From Blastomyces gilchristii SLH14081 (taxonomy: Eukaryota; Ascomycota; Eurotiomycetes; Onygenales; Ajellomycetaceae): a DNA stretch of 64,000 nt. The translations under genes were made by a program, and so were the position numbers. The stretch lies in assembly GCF_000003855.2 (NCBI RefSeq), contig NW_003101682.1, positions 2,666,525-2,730,524 on the forward strand. Direction: 5' to 3'. The notes under the pieces are model-generated. The model was not told the origin of the DNA, did no database searches, and was given only the letters and a program-made list of their open reading frames with translations. Shown here one piece after another: positions 1 through 12,608 of the stretch (its first letter is position 1; the number at the start of each line of letters is the position of its first letter).

Positions 1-185
1 AAAGTCTCTTTACATGTGACATTTCAGATAATTGAATAAAACTTCTTCTTTTGCAGATTTGCATCTATTTCTCTTAAGAGATCTGAGAGTGATGCAGATA
101 TTCATATGAAATTCTTGATGAATCTGCAGTAATATGAGATTAACTCAAGAAACTGTTATACATAGTATATATTTCTCAGCTGCAG

Positions 186-900
186 TTAATTTACTATAGC
201 ATTCAATTTCTTCAGAATGAGGTGTATATAGTCACTACTCACTACATGTTCTATGAACTTCAACTCTTTCATTTCAAACACACATTTTATTGATTTAATG
301 TAGAGCTTATACTCTGTCAGAGTTGTAAGAACTTCATTAAGATGCTTCAGATATTCATTATATAAGTTTGAAAAGACTAGAATATCATTGAGATATATGA
401 GATATGAGATTTCATTTTGTTTATGAAGAATTGTATTCATCATTATTTGAAAGATGATGAGTGCATTTATCAGACTGAATAATATTATCAGAAATTCAAA
501 CTTCTCTCATTGCATATTAAACACAGTTCACAGAACTGATAGTTCATCTATATAGATCTGTCAGTATTCTGAGAGAAGATTAATCTTCAATAGATATCAG
601 ATGTTTTCAACTGTATTCAACTGTTGTTGAATCTATAGCAGTGAATATTCATTCTGAATTGTAAGCTTATTAAGTGCTTGATAATTGATACACATCTGTT
701 ACTTCTCACCTGTCTTTTTCATGAATAGAACTGAAAAGCCTCACACACTTGATGAGAATTATATGAGATCATATTCTAGAAGATCTGTGATCTGATACTT
801 CTGTTCTTCAAGATATGTTTGTGACAGAGAGTATGCATTCTGATTGACTGATTTTGCATTCTCTGTGTCAATCTCATGTACAAATTCTCATTTCAGCAGC
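186..900 (-). pseudogene. Reverse transcriptase fragment of gypsy family A (copy A1)
   Basis: The open stretch 186-443 on the minus strand reads as the catalytic palm of a Ty3/gypsy reverse transcriptase. It has the Y-L-x-D-D box as YLNDILVF (first Asp changed to Asn) followed by the typical HLxxVLTTL...KCVF...EFxxHVVS block. Upstream RT sequence continues to about 900 but is interrupted by stops. The Asp-to-Asn change fits G-to-A at a CpG (CTCGAT to CTCAAT) and would inactivate the enzyme. The same change is present in copy A3 at 39176-39433. Confidence 0.75.
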
Positions 901-3339
901 AATTTCAGTGAAAGATCTGTTCAGAAGATCTTTTCATACTTCTTCAGAAGCTTCTTCATATACTTGTTCTCTCACATATTCTTTATCTTGGTTTTCTTCA
1001 CTTTCAGATTCTGTATGACATACAGAATACTTTCAGATGAGGTCTTGTAAATTATTCTCTTTACTTATTAATATATAAGCAGATTTAATTCTTCTATATC
1101 AGAGATGTGAAATGTCCTTCTCATATCAGTTGATAGAATTGTATGAACTGTTTTCTTTCTATCAGTCAACTGTATATAACATGTACATCATTGAATCTGC
1201 AGATTGAATCTATGAAATCAATTGAGTCTGAGAATAAGGTTGTATTTCATGTTCTACAGCTCTCACACTCAAATATAGTAAGATCATTCTCTGAAGTGCA
1301 AGAGAACTCTTACTCTTGCAGATGATATTAAATATCAGTTATCAGATAATCTTATATATCAGGGATTCTTCACTCAGTGAATCTCTTTCAGTCTTCAAAT
1401 CATATAATTATCAATATATTATGTAGATACTTCTATGTTCACTAACACTTTTGCAGCCATCTCTCAATTTTTACTCAAGTGTCTCTTATATATTAACATT
1501 TCAGGTCTCAAGGCATTGAGATGAGTGTTCACTTCATTCTCACTCACATCTCATTTGAGAGCCTGCTTTCTCTTGATATTCACAGAATTCAGAGAGTCAT
1601 CTAATACAGACATCTGTTTCACTTTGAAGACTTTTTATAGAATATCAGTAAGTGTCTCTGAGCTCACTGATTCTGCTAGTTTTTTAACTCTCTTGACTGC
1701 ACACACTGTGTGCAATCTTTTATATCATGATTTTGATATCTGCAGTTAAAGCAAGCTTGATGCTTATAATATCAAGATTTTCACTCAGAGGATTTCTTTT
1801 TCAGGGAATTCAGTACTTTAGTGATGATATTCAAATCTAGATTTATTGTGTTCAAGTGTGTGACTTGTATCATAGAAGTCTGATTATCTGTTCTCTGTTG
1901 AGATATACTTGATTGCAGTATTTTCTATCACAGTTGACTTGCTTATTTCTGTATAATGAGAATATTATATGCTTTCTTCACTGTGTCTGACTATGAGATT
2001 AAGCATTTTAATTTCACTCTTAACTCAGATGTAAGACTATGAATGAAGATCTGTAAACAGAAAGATATTGAAAGCTCTTCATTCAATATAAGATAGTGTA
2101 AACTGAAGTATGTGAAGTATGATGTAAGATCACTTATTTATCTACACTTAGTGAAGTGTTTATAATACTTGTCTTATATATTCACTTTCTCAAAGTTATG
2201 CAAGATTCATTTGAAAAACTCATTTCATATTTATAGAAATGAATATTGTTTTAAGTCTGTAAGATTCATCTTTTCATCAGTTATTTATAATAACTTCATC
2301 TTTTCATATAGAAATATGACAGATCTTAAGACTTATTGAAATTCTGTTAACTATCTATCTGTAAGTTTGTATTCAATGTGATAATATAATTACATCTGAC
2401 TTAGCCAGCTGATTGCAGCATTATTTTTTCAGTCACTATTAAAGCTTAATAGCTTCAGCAGATCTTCTGACTTGATATATTTCATACTCAGATTCTCATT
2501 CTGTACAATGATCTTTAATGATGTGTATACTTCTGAAGATATTGTGAATAATCATGATAAGATCTTCAGATTCAGTGTAGTTACCTGTGTAAATGTTTAA
2601 TCTTCTGCTGCAGATTTAAGACTTGATTCTCTCTATTCTTATTAATAATGATAATTGTGTCAGTGAAGCTCTTCATAGTGAATACTTGATCTGCAGTGAA
2701 TATTAATTGTTGTTTAGCTTCTGCCTCAGCCTGTCACTGTATATACAAGGCCTTGATTTTGTTTAGAATTCTTGTACATGTATGAAGCTTTGATTTCAGT
2801 TCAGTGATTTCAGCTGCTTTTCTTACTACTTTGAGTAAACTCTCTGAGAGGTTCTACATACCTTCTGATTCAGATAGCAGAGAAGAGTGTTATTTATATT
2901 AACTAGAGAAGATATTTATTTCAGTGATTTCTCATTGATTATATAATATCTATTATTATATCACTATATTATTATATCACTATATTATTATATAATTTCT
3001 GTTATCATTGTACAACTTCAGTGATGATCATTCTCTCTTTTTATTCTTCTTTTAGATAGAGAGTGAACTTCTTTGAATCTTGTTCACTGCTTTTATTCTC
3101 TTTCTCACATCTCATCTGTTCATGTACCATATATGGCATTTGTCTGAGTGTGAAGTTTTCCCTCAATAAGTAAAGCAGTATCAATTGAATGCTCTTTCAC
3201 TCACTGCTCTTTATATACTATCTTTTGAGATGTTCTAGAACCACACTGACATGATAACTATGAATCACTTCATAGACAGAATTATCATGCTCTGAAGAAG
3301 CCTGTGCTTCTCACCAGTTTTTGAACATGCTATCAGATG

Positions 3340-3504
3340 TCATTCAAAGGTTGCTTGAGCCAGTGTATGATTACAGGTGTACGCCGGCTTCTTATATACT
3401 GTATGCTAAATTAATTGATGGCCGCTATGACCACTTTACATTTGTAAGCAAGTTCGGAAGCGGCCGCGTTATTATCCGGCGGTCGTACATTCTTCCGAAC
3501 CACA
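3340..3504 (-). repeat. 5' LTR of gypsy A1 (165 bp, CpG-rich)
   Basis: On the minus strand the LTR starts TGTGGTTCGG and ends near TTTGAATGA. It contains a TATATAAG-type TATA box (plus-strand cttatata around 3390) and two GCGGCCGC-like segments. The same 165-185 bp unit occurs at 5781-5945, 34296-34480, 42362-42546, 49525-49689 and 61307-61984 (interrupted). It keeps many CG and CC/GG dinucleotides although flanking internal sequence has almost none. Confidence 0.8.
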
Positions 3505-5945
3505 GAATCATTCTCTTTACTTATTAATGTATAAGTAGATTTAATTCTTCTATATCGGAGATATGAAATGTCCTTCTCATATCAGTCAATAGAATTATAT
3601 GAACTATTTTCTTCTTATCAGTTAACTGTATATGACATGTACATCATTGAATCTGCAGATTGAATCTTTGAAATCAATTAAGTCTGAGAATAAGGTTATA
3701 TTTCACATTCTGCAGCTCTCATGCTCAAATATAGTAAGATCATTCTTTAAAGTGCAAGAGAACTCTTACCCTTACAGATAATATTAAATATCAGTTATCA
3801 GATAATCTTATACATTGAGAATTCTTCACTCAATAAATTCCTTTCAGTCTTTGAATTATATAATTATCAATATATTATGTATAAGCTTCTATATTCACTA
3901 ATACTTTTGCAGTCATCTCTCAATTCTTCTCTAAGTGTTCTTTATACATTAACATTTCAGATTTCAAGGTATTGAGATGAGTATTCACTTTATCATTCTC
4001 ACTCACATCTCATTCAGAAGTCTGCTTTCTCTTAATATTCACAGAATTCAGAGAATCATCTAACATGAACATTTCTTTCACTTTGAAGACTTTTTATAGA
4101 ATATCAGTGAGTGTCTCTGAGCTCACTGATTCTGTTAGTTTTTTAACTCTCTTGCTTCTCTTGACTGTGTATACTGTGTGTAATCTTTTACATCATGATT
4201 TTAGTGTCTGCAGTTAAAGCAAGCTTGATGCTCATAATATCAAGATTTTCACTTAGAAGATCTCTTTTTCAGAGAATTTAATACTTTAGTAATGATATTC
4301 AAATCTAGATTTATCATATTCAGATGTGTGACTTGTGTTGTAGAAGTCTGATTATCTGTTCTCTGTTAAGATATACTTAATTACAGTATTTTCTATTATA
4401 ATTGACTCTCTTATTTCTATATAATGAGAATATTATATGCTTCTTTCACTGTGTCTGATTATGAGATTAAGCATTTCTATTTCACTCTCAACTCAGATGT
4501 AAGATCATGAATGAAGATCTGTAAATAGAAAGATGTTAAAAGCTCTTCATTTAACATGAGATAGTATAAGCTGAAGTGTGTGAAGTATGATATAAGATCA
4601 CTCACTTATCTACACTCAGTGAAGTATTTATAATACTTATCTCATATGTTCACTTTCTCAAAGTTATGCAAGATTCATTTGAAAAACTTATTTCATATTT
4701 ATGAAAATGAATATCACTCTGAGTCTGTGAGATTCATCTTTTTATCAGTCATTTATAATAACTTCACTTTTCTATGTAGAAACATAACAGATCTTAAGAC
4801 TTGTTAAAATTTCATTGACTGTCTGTCTGTGAGTTTATATTCAATCTGATAATATGATCACATCTGACTTAGCTAGCTGATTATAGCATTATTTTTTCAG
4901 TTGTTATTGAAGCTTGATAACTTCAGCAGATCTCTCAGCTTGATATATTTCATGCTTAAATTCTCATTCTACACAGTGATCTCTGATGATGTGTACACTT
5001 CTGAAGAGATTATGAACAATCATGATAAGATCTTCTGATTCAGTGTAGTTATCTATCTGTGTAAATATTTGATCTCTCACTGCAGGTCTAAGACCTGGTT
5101 TTCTCTATTCTTATTAATGATGATGATTGCATCAGTGAAGCTCTTCATTGTAAATGCTTGATTCACAGTGAATACTAATTATTGTTTGACTTTCATCTCA
5201 GTCTGCCACTGTGTACACAAGGTCTTAATTTCATTTAGAATTCTTGTACATGTACAGAGCTTTGATTCTGATTCAGTGATCTTAGCTGCTTTTCTGACTG
5301 TTTTGAGTAAACTCTCTGAGAGGTTCTACATATCTTTCAGTTCAGATAGCAGAGAAGAATGTTCATATTAACTAGAGAAGATGTTCATTTCAGTGATTTC
5401 TCATTGATTGTATAATATCTATCATTATATCTTTATATAATTTCTGTTATTATTATATAACTTCAGTGATAATTATCTCTCTTTTATTCTTCTGAGTAGA
5501 GAGCAGTCTTCTTTGAATCTGATTCATTGCTTACATCTTCTTTCTCACATCTCATCTGTTTATATATAATACATGGCATTCATCTGAGCATGGAGTTTTT
5601 TCTCAACAAGTGAAGTAGTAACAATCAGATGCTCTTTCACTCACTGCTCTTTATACACTATCTTTTGAGACATTTTTAGAATCACATTGATATGATAACT
5701 ACAAATTACTTCATAGACAGAATTATCACACTCTAAAGAAGCCTGCACTTCTCACCAGTTTTTAGACATACTATCAGATGTGATTCAAAGGTTGCTTGAG
5801 TCAGTGTATGATTACAGGCGTACACCGGCTTCTTATATACTGTACACTAAATTAATTGATGGCCGCTATGGCCCCTTTACATTCGTAAGCAAGTTCGGAA
5901 GCGGCCGCGTTATTATCCGGCGGTCGTATGTTCTTTCAAACTACA
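3505..5945 (-). mobile_element. Ty3/gypsy family A, copy A2 (5' part only)
   Basis: Same internal sequence as A1 (starting at the equivalent of 1051) followed by its own 5' LTR at 5781-5945. The left edge is set precisely by the LTR end of A1, which favours A1 having inserted into A2 in the same orientation over a random tandem duplication. The gag region is on the minus strand and broken by stops. The right edge abuts family-C sequence at 5946, so A2 in turn probably sits inside copy C2. Confidence 0.75.
5781..5945 (-). repeat. 5' LTR of gypsy A2
   Basis: This 165-bp LTR is nearly the same as the one at 3340-3504. It holds the GCCGGC, GCGGCCGC and TTCGGAAG segments, and only its last 15 bases show C-to-T changes. 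Confidence 0.8.
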
Positions 5946-8900
5946 AATAGAATGAGCTTTATAAGAAGGCTTCAGCAACTTATTCAGTATTTATCTTATT
6001 ACAAGATTTTAATATTATATCTTTACTCAATCAATTCACAATGATCAGAATGTTTCTACAACTCTTACTCTCAGAGAGATGAATAGTGAAGTTAATTATT
6101 ATATCTCATCAGATTCTATCAGAGATATTAAGTGATTTCAGCAGATCTTTTCTACAGTTCTTTCACAAGATGATAGAAGAATAATAGTTGCAGTTTCAGA
6201 CAAAGTGTCTGATACTGTTTAATATCTCAGATTAGTAGAACTCTTGAGAGATCATTCTATACAGTTGTTCACAGCCTGAATAATCAGTGATATATGAATC
6301 ATGCAGCTCTTGTATTATCTGAGTGTATAAGAGTTCAGAGTGAGAGACTCAACATCATTCACAGAATTGTAGAGTATTATTATCATTAATTGAACATTCT
6401 GAGATATCAGTTCTTATACATAGTTCTGGGGTAAATCAGAGTGCTTCTTGACATACTGCTTCAGTAAGTGCTTGAAGAAGTTCATCAGTTTAAGCTGTTG
6501 TATGTCATAATTTATTCAGTGTAGATCTGAAAAATGTTCTGATCAGCAAAGTATATATAGTATTATAAATAATCTCATCATAATCAACTAATATCTTCAG
6601 ATTCAAGAGTCAGTGTTCTCAATTCATTCAGTGTATATCTGTCACATCAGACAGCATATCTTGTTCTCATTATAAGAGAGTATCTGTTATCAAGTTCTGA
6701 CTGTCAGAGTGATAGTGTATTATAAAATGAAAGCAGCTTAGAAACTCTGATTATCACATCTATTATTCAGTGAGTTTACAGGTTATTATGAAGTATTTGA
6801 AGTTCTTATAATCTATGATTATCTTAAATTTAAAGATACTTCAGAGTTCAGAGTCTTATTCTTCTAGACAGTGTATAATTATGAGAAGTTTTTTATTATA
6901 GATCTCATAATTGCATTCAGCAGGACTCAGTTTCTTAGACATGAAGGCATATAATTATAGAACATCTTCATTATTATATTACAATATCACTTCTTCTATC
7001 ATATAGTCAGAGAAATCAGCTTCAATAACTGTCTTATAGTCAGAGTTAAATATTATTAACAGAGAGATATTGATGAATATCTTCTTCATCTGTGAGAATG
7101 CAGTTTCAGCATTTACTGATCACTGAAATACTGAGTTCTTCTTGATAAGTTCTGTAAGTGATCTTATGATATCTGAGAAGTTTTGTATAAATCCCTGATA
7201 GAAGTTAGTAAATTCAATGAAGCTTCGTACATCTTTCACAGTACACAGAGCTTCTCATTTAAGAATAGCAGAGACTTTCTCAGAATTCATTCAAATTCTC
7301 TTATCAGCTTCTATAATAAAACTCAGATATTTAATACTCTTAACTTTAAAATCACACTTATCAATATCTATCAGTAGTTCTGCTTCTTATAATTGTTGTA
7401 ATACTTTCTGTACATATTCTTGATATTCTTTTCTAAACTTATTAGTGAAGATGAGAATGTTATCAAGATATGCAGGTGCAAATTCATCAAGGAAATCTTG
7501 AAGTGCTCAGTTAATATACTTCTGAAATGTACTGAGAGTGTTAGTCAGTCTGAAGAAGGTAACTATTCATTCAAAGAGATCATATCATGTTTAGAATGCT
7601 GTAAGTTACTTATCTTCTTTAGTAATGAGAATCTTATGAAACACAGCAATGATATCTAGTTTTGTAAATTATTGAGCTTGTTCAATGCAAGCTAGAGTTT
7701 CATTAATAAGAGATAGCAGATAGCAGTCTTTCTTTATTATTCTGTTTAGTTCTCAATAGTTTACACAGAATCAGAGTTCTTCATCTGATTTCTTTGTAAA
7801 AAGAATAGAGACTGCAGTGAAAGAATTACTAATATGTATAAATTCTTTATTCAATAGATTATTAAGTGTCTTTCAAAGAAGAAGAAGTTCATCTCAGAAT
7901 ATATTATAAAGAGAGCTCTATAATAATTCAGAGTTCTTATCATTCTTCTTCTCTAACTTGATACTATGATTCACTTCAGAACCTTATAAGAGAGGTATAT
8001 TCATAATATTATCTTATTGAAAGACATCTAGATATTCATGATATTATTGAGAGAGTTTTATACAAGAATCTGTTGTTGTAATACAGAATAACTTTTCTAG
8101 AGTCTTTTTAATATTAGTCAGACTGATAGAATAGATTGTTATATAATTCTGCTATCAGTGACTTCTTTTTCAGAGCATTTCATACACATTGACAGAGATC
8201 TGTGTCAGATTCATGATCTTGTGAATGTCATCTTCATGAATTCTATTATTGTTAGAGAATATCAAGCTTCTGTTTTAAGTATTCAATAAGATGCCTTGTT
8301 CAGATAGTCAGACAAGTTCTAACATAAGATTATAATCAAGATTATCAACTTTATATATATAGACATCTTCACATTAATGTTCTCTCACATCTATGATTAA
8401 CTTTATCATGTAACAGATACAAATGTCTTTTGAATCATTAAATTCTGTAAGAAGTCAGAGTTTTGATAAGAGAATATACTGAAGATTATAACATTTTACA
8501 ACTGAAGATTTTATCATTGTATAGTAACATAGACTGCTGTCTATCATGAACTGCTGTCTATCATGACTTTTATATTATACATATTATCAATCACAGTAAA
8601 TACAAGAATTGCATTCATTGTTATTTTCTCTTCAAATTATTATTATTCAATCTCTTCAAGCTTCTGTTTACAAATTTGAACAGAAGCTAATCTTTTCTCT
8701 GTTTCATCAGAGTATTCTTATAGTTATCTTTTAAATCTTTCTTCACTGTAATATGATTGATACAGACAGGCACTGATTCATTCTTTAAATAAGAAGACAC
8801 TGATCTTTCTCTTAAGTGTGAAGGCACATAGATTGATCAGCAGTTGAAAGCAATGTGTTTTAATCAGTTACAGTTAATACATACTTCACATTGACATTAA

Positions 8901-10408
8901 TCAGCGACTTTCTCAGGAGTGATTTCAGAGACTTGAAAGCCTGTTTAAACAGTGAAAACTCTTGCTTATGCATAGACATTTGACTCTATTCAGTTCATGA
9001 CATCTGCATCATTGCTGTTCTTCAGCACAGATGTATAAGTGATTGAAGTGTAACATCTTCTATCACTGTTCTGTATACTCTTGAGCTTGATAAGACAGTC
9101 ATTCAATGTTCAGAGCTGTGTGTAGAAATCTTCATAAGTCTGATCTTCATCTACACTTACAAGAGCCTGTAAGAGTTCAAAAGTTAATGTCTTCTTAAGT
9201 ATACTAATCTTCATTCAATTCTTTCAAGATTGATTACCTGCTTCTAGAATCTTGATATCAAAGTCAGGAATGAATATTATAAGAGAAGTATTTCTCTGTC
9301 AGATACTCTGTAATCAATCTAACACTTTCTGTTATATGACAGTGTCTCAGAACAGAATATCAAGATGTTTGATAATATTATCAGATATTCACAACACTGA
9401 TTTACATGCTTTCATTCATAAATGAAACTTCTGTTTCATATAATTCTTCAATTATTCATTGATATACTAATCTTGATTAATTAATAAATCAATGACATCT
9501 TCATTTATACTCAGTTTCACAAGCATTTTCATTCTTCATGATAAGTAGAGAGTGAGATTGAAAGTATTAAAATATATAGAAGTATCTAAGCATTCTTTCA
9601 GCACTTTTGTATTTAATTCTACAGATATTGAAATTGCATGAGTTTCTTATTATGATAATTATTGAATCTCTTCATATTAATATTGTTAAGTTGTATGCAT
9701 ATCAGCTATTTATTGTTGTTGTAATTTTAACATTACTTAAAGTCACTGTAATATCGCATTTATACTTGTATTTAAGAGTTCTCTCATATTATCATTAGAC
9801 ATAATTATATCATTTGTCAGATGTGTGATATCTGTGAAAGTGTAATTGTATAAATATCTCATACATCTGAGTGTCAGAACTCTCAGGTCTTTTACTGACA
9901 TTCTCTCGTAAAATCTTATTACAGAGTCAGAATGACTGATAAGTAAGCTTCTATCTAAGAACTCAATATCTGCTTAACTGTTTCTCTTTTCTATATATTG
10001 TTACACATTCAGATATCTCTCAATGAATAATCATTTCTAATGAGAAGATAATGCATGAATAATCATTTCTAATAAGAAGATAATGAATGTTTTTCTAATA
10101 TAAGAGATCTACACTGAATAGATCAGTATGATATTGATAGGTCTTATATAATAAAGAGAAAAATGTTAGAGAAGAAAAAGAAAGAGAAAGTATGAGAATC
10201 AGTAATCAAAGTAGATATTTATACACATATGTGATGATGTATGTAATGAGGCTTCAGAGTGAAAGAATCTATACACATTCATAGCAGCTGAGAATCAGTG
10301 ATTGAGAGTGACTGAGAATCAGAGTATATATGTTCAAGAATGAAGCAGTTGAAATCTGTGAAGTGTAATGAAATAGTTTATATAATTGATCAGACGCAGC
10401 CCGTCACA
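5946..10408 (-). mobile_element. Chromodomain Ty3/gypsy family C, copy C2 (3'-truncated)
   Basis: Minus-strand element with 5' LTR at 10099-10408, then gag (about 8,850-9,550), protease (about 8,350-8,600), reverse transcriptase (about 7,200-7,900), RNase H (about 6,850-7,050) and the start of integrase, stopping at 5946 where A2's LTR begins. It is recognised by base-by-base similarity in reverse complement to copy C1 (50025-56739). For example, 5946-6050 matches the integrase stretch of C1 at 54,410-54,435 joined to 55,469-55,560, without the SINE found there. No 3' LTR is present in the window. All frames carry stops. Confidence 0.75.
10099..10408 (-). repeat. 5' LTR of gypsy C2 (310 bp)
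   Basis: On the minus strand it begins TGTGACGGGCTGCG and ends ...CTCTTATA, matching the C1 LTRs at 50025-50342 and 56462-56739. The outer tip keeps its CpGs while the interior is mutated. Confidence 0.75.
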
Positions 10409-10617
10409 AATCAATTAACAATTAATTCAAAATCAATTCAAAATCAATTTAAAATTAATTGTTAAATATTTTTATCTTAATATATTTTAAAATTCTATAA
10501 AATATCTCTTTATAATCTATATAAATTTGTCTGTTCATTTAATTGATTATGAATCAGCTATACATACTTTGATTGATTGATAAGCTGAGTGAATGAATAA
10601 ATGAATGAGTGAAACAT
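10409..10617. other. AT-rich spacer with CAATT-type short repeats, no gene seen
   Basis: The stretch has repeated aattca/tcaattt blocks and a GAATGAATAAATGAATGAG tract. I see no reading frame or element ends here. Confidence 0.5.
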
Positions 10618-11069
10618 GATTATTTCAAATTCTATATACAAAGACTTAATAACAGATTTGATTCAACAGAGTGCTTATTCTGCAATATAAATGAAAATTC
10701 TGAGTATATTATAATGTATTATGTATTATACAATAGTCTCAGAGTCAGATTAAAGAAGAAGTATAATTTAAATTAATTAAATATAAGATTCTTATTCTCA
10801 ACTGAGATAGAAATTAAATACTTAATAGACTTTTTATCAGAAACTTAAGTAGCTATAAGAAAATAACTACATTCAGAAGTATCTGAATATAAAGAGGCAG
10901 AAATTAATTAGATATAGTCTCTTAAAATAGCTATATACTATCTTTTAATAATTTTATTTTATTATAATCTCTTTTTACTGTACTTATTTCTTTCTATTCT
11001 TTTCTATCTATCTATTTAATATGTCTATCTTTAAGACTATATTCTCTTTTCCTTTGTCATGATATTTCA
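10618..11069 (+). mobile_element. LINE 3' fragment L0
   Basis: The fragment matches 17,908-18,365 of the LINE copy at 11,601-18,592: the C-terminal Cys-His cluster region downstream of RNase H and the start of the 3' UTR ending in tttgtcatgat. It is 5'-truncated and lacks the terminal AAT-repeat tail because GC-rich sequence begins at about 11,070. Confidence 0.75.
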
Positions 11070-11600
11070 ACCATCCAAGTCAACCGCTCCACCACGAACT
11101 CGCTCGATTTTTCGAATAAGAACCCGCCGATAGATCCATCGAAAAGCCCTCGATCATACGAGCATTTTGACCCCATCGCCGACCGCATACCCCGTGTGGT
11201 GGTGGAGTTATCCAGCCAAATGTGAACCAGACGTCGTTCGGAACTCCTGTGTGGGATTATCCCCCATTCTCCCCTACCACACCACAACCCCGGGCCAAAT
11301 TGCCATACAAATTGTAAGGTGAAGAGACCTAGCCATATGCACCAATCTTCTTGATTTTGGAAGATCCCCGATCTGTAGTTGTGGAGATATCTGAGAAGCA
11401 ACCTCTGTGAAAACCCTGTCCATCTTTGATGTTCCAAAACACCAACGCCAAGTTCCACCCTCGTACCGCCCTTCTCAATCTGGCCCATCCCCGGCAGAAA
11501 AATACAAAAAGATACCTCAGTGATAATATCAAGCACATAATCAACAGACAACAAGTCAACAGCACATCAACAACTATAAAATCAGTATATCTCAAGGTCT
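11070..11600. other. GC-rich block of unknown origin inside the AT-rich repeat field
   Basis: About 530 bp with ordinary CG, CC and GG content, flanked on both sides by strongly depleted sequence. A 165-codon minus-strand frame spans 11057-11554, but I recognise no domain and its composition (many Gly, Trp, Arg) could be chance. It could be an intact LINE 5' promoter, a recent insertion, or a host gene fragment. No terminal repeats or target duplication were found. Confidence 0.45.
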
Positions 11601-12608
11601 GACTGAGCCTTTGATCCCTGCACAGTGAGATATATTAAATCTAGTTTTAATACCTCAATATTCAATAGATTCTGCAAGAGATTGAGAACAGTAATACTAG
11701 GTTTCTATTGAATTTGAGAATTAACTCTATATTAATATAATCATTGATAAAGTCTTCTATTTTGAGATATAAATAATCAGTTCCTCTACATCTCACTGAC
11801 AATATTTATATTATCATATAGAAACAGACTTATATTCTCTATAATATCAAGACTCTGAAGAGAAAAAGTCTTGATAGAGAGTATACAGTAGTGTATATCT
11901 TAGCAGTTTCTATCTCATTCTTCTGCAGCAGTTAATGCAAAAAAAAAAGATCTTAGAAATAGTTTTTTACTTCTCTTGAAAAAGTAAGGTGTTTTTCTCT
12001 GAGTTTTACACAATATTCTTATAAAGAATTAAAAACAGAGTTGTTTTCTATCATAATTTCATATTCTTTTAAGTAAGAATTACTTTTTCAGTGACTGAAG
12101 AGCTTTTATTAATACTTAATTCTTTTTTACACTCTTTATTAACTGATTTGAGTTGCACACTTATTGTGTGAGAAGAATTGAATAATTTAGAATAAAATTG
12201 AATAGTTTTAATCAATTTCTCTGCAAAAAATTGATTTATTATTTGTCAGTTTTTCTCTTAAAAACTGTCATATCATCTGATTTACTATTAATTGATATCA
12301 TACTTTTTCTCACTGTATTCCAAGAAAGAGATTGTAAAGATTTTATTGATTTATCTTAAAAATTAATTTTAGTTTATTAGATTCTCTTTAAAAATCTAAT
12401 CTAGTTACTGAACTAGTGTGAAAAAAATCAGATATTTTATACATAAAAGTCTGCTATTCTTCTTTTAAAATAGTCTGACTAACTTTTCAATTGAAAACAG
12501 ACTTAGAAATCTCTTAATTGAAACAGTCTGACCAACTTTTCAATTCAAAAGAGTTTAATAAATATCTCAATTGAATTAGTCTGATCAACTTTTCATTGAG
12601 TAAGAATA

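Larger units (their letters stand above)
1..3504 (-). mobile_element. Ty3/gypsy retrotransposon family A, copy A1 (5' part; rest lies left of window)
   Basis: Minus-strand LTR retrotransposon. The 5' LTR is at 3340-3504 and the gag-to-reverse-transcriptase part runs leftwards until the window edge. It aligns by eye over its whole length with the complete copy at 34296-42546 (positions 1-1050 match 39,000-40,050; 1050-3340 match 40,050-42,360). All reading frames are broken by TGA and TAA codons. The right end is exactly an LTR end, and the next base resumes internal sequence of the same family, so A1 probably inserted into A2. Confidence 0.8.

Noticed and set aside
3340..3527. Open frames in the CpG-rich units (3321-3527, 42349-42567, 61216-61398 and others) as small genes
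   Set aside because: They coincide with the LTR repeat and its TATA box and end at LTR borders.
1..5945. CRISPR-like or satellite array
   Set aside because: Repeats are kilobase-sized retrotransposon parts with LTRs; no short regularly spaced units.
1..10408. Classical CpA-to-TpA RIP
   Set aside because: CpA remains frequent in all sampled lines while CpG and CpC/GpG are nearly absent.
11057..11554. 165-aa minus-strand ORF in the GC-rich block as a gene
   Set aside because: Runs across the junction into LINE sequence and shows no recognisable domain; kept only as an unexplained block.
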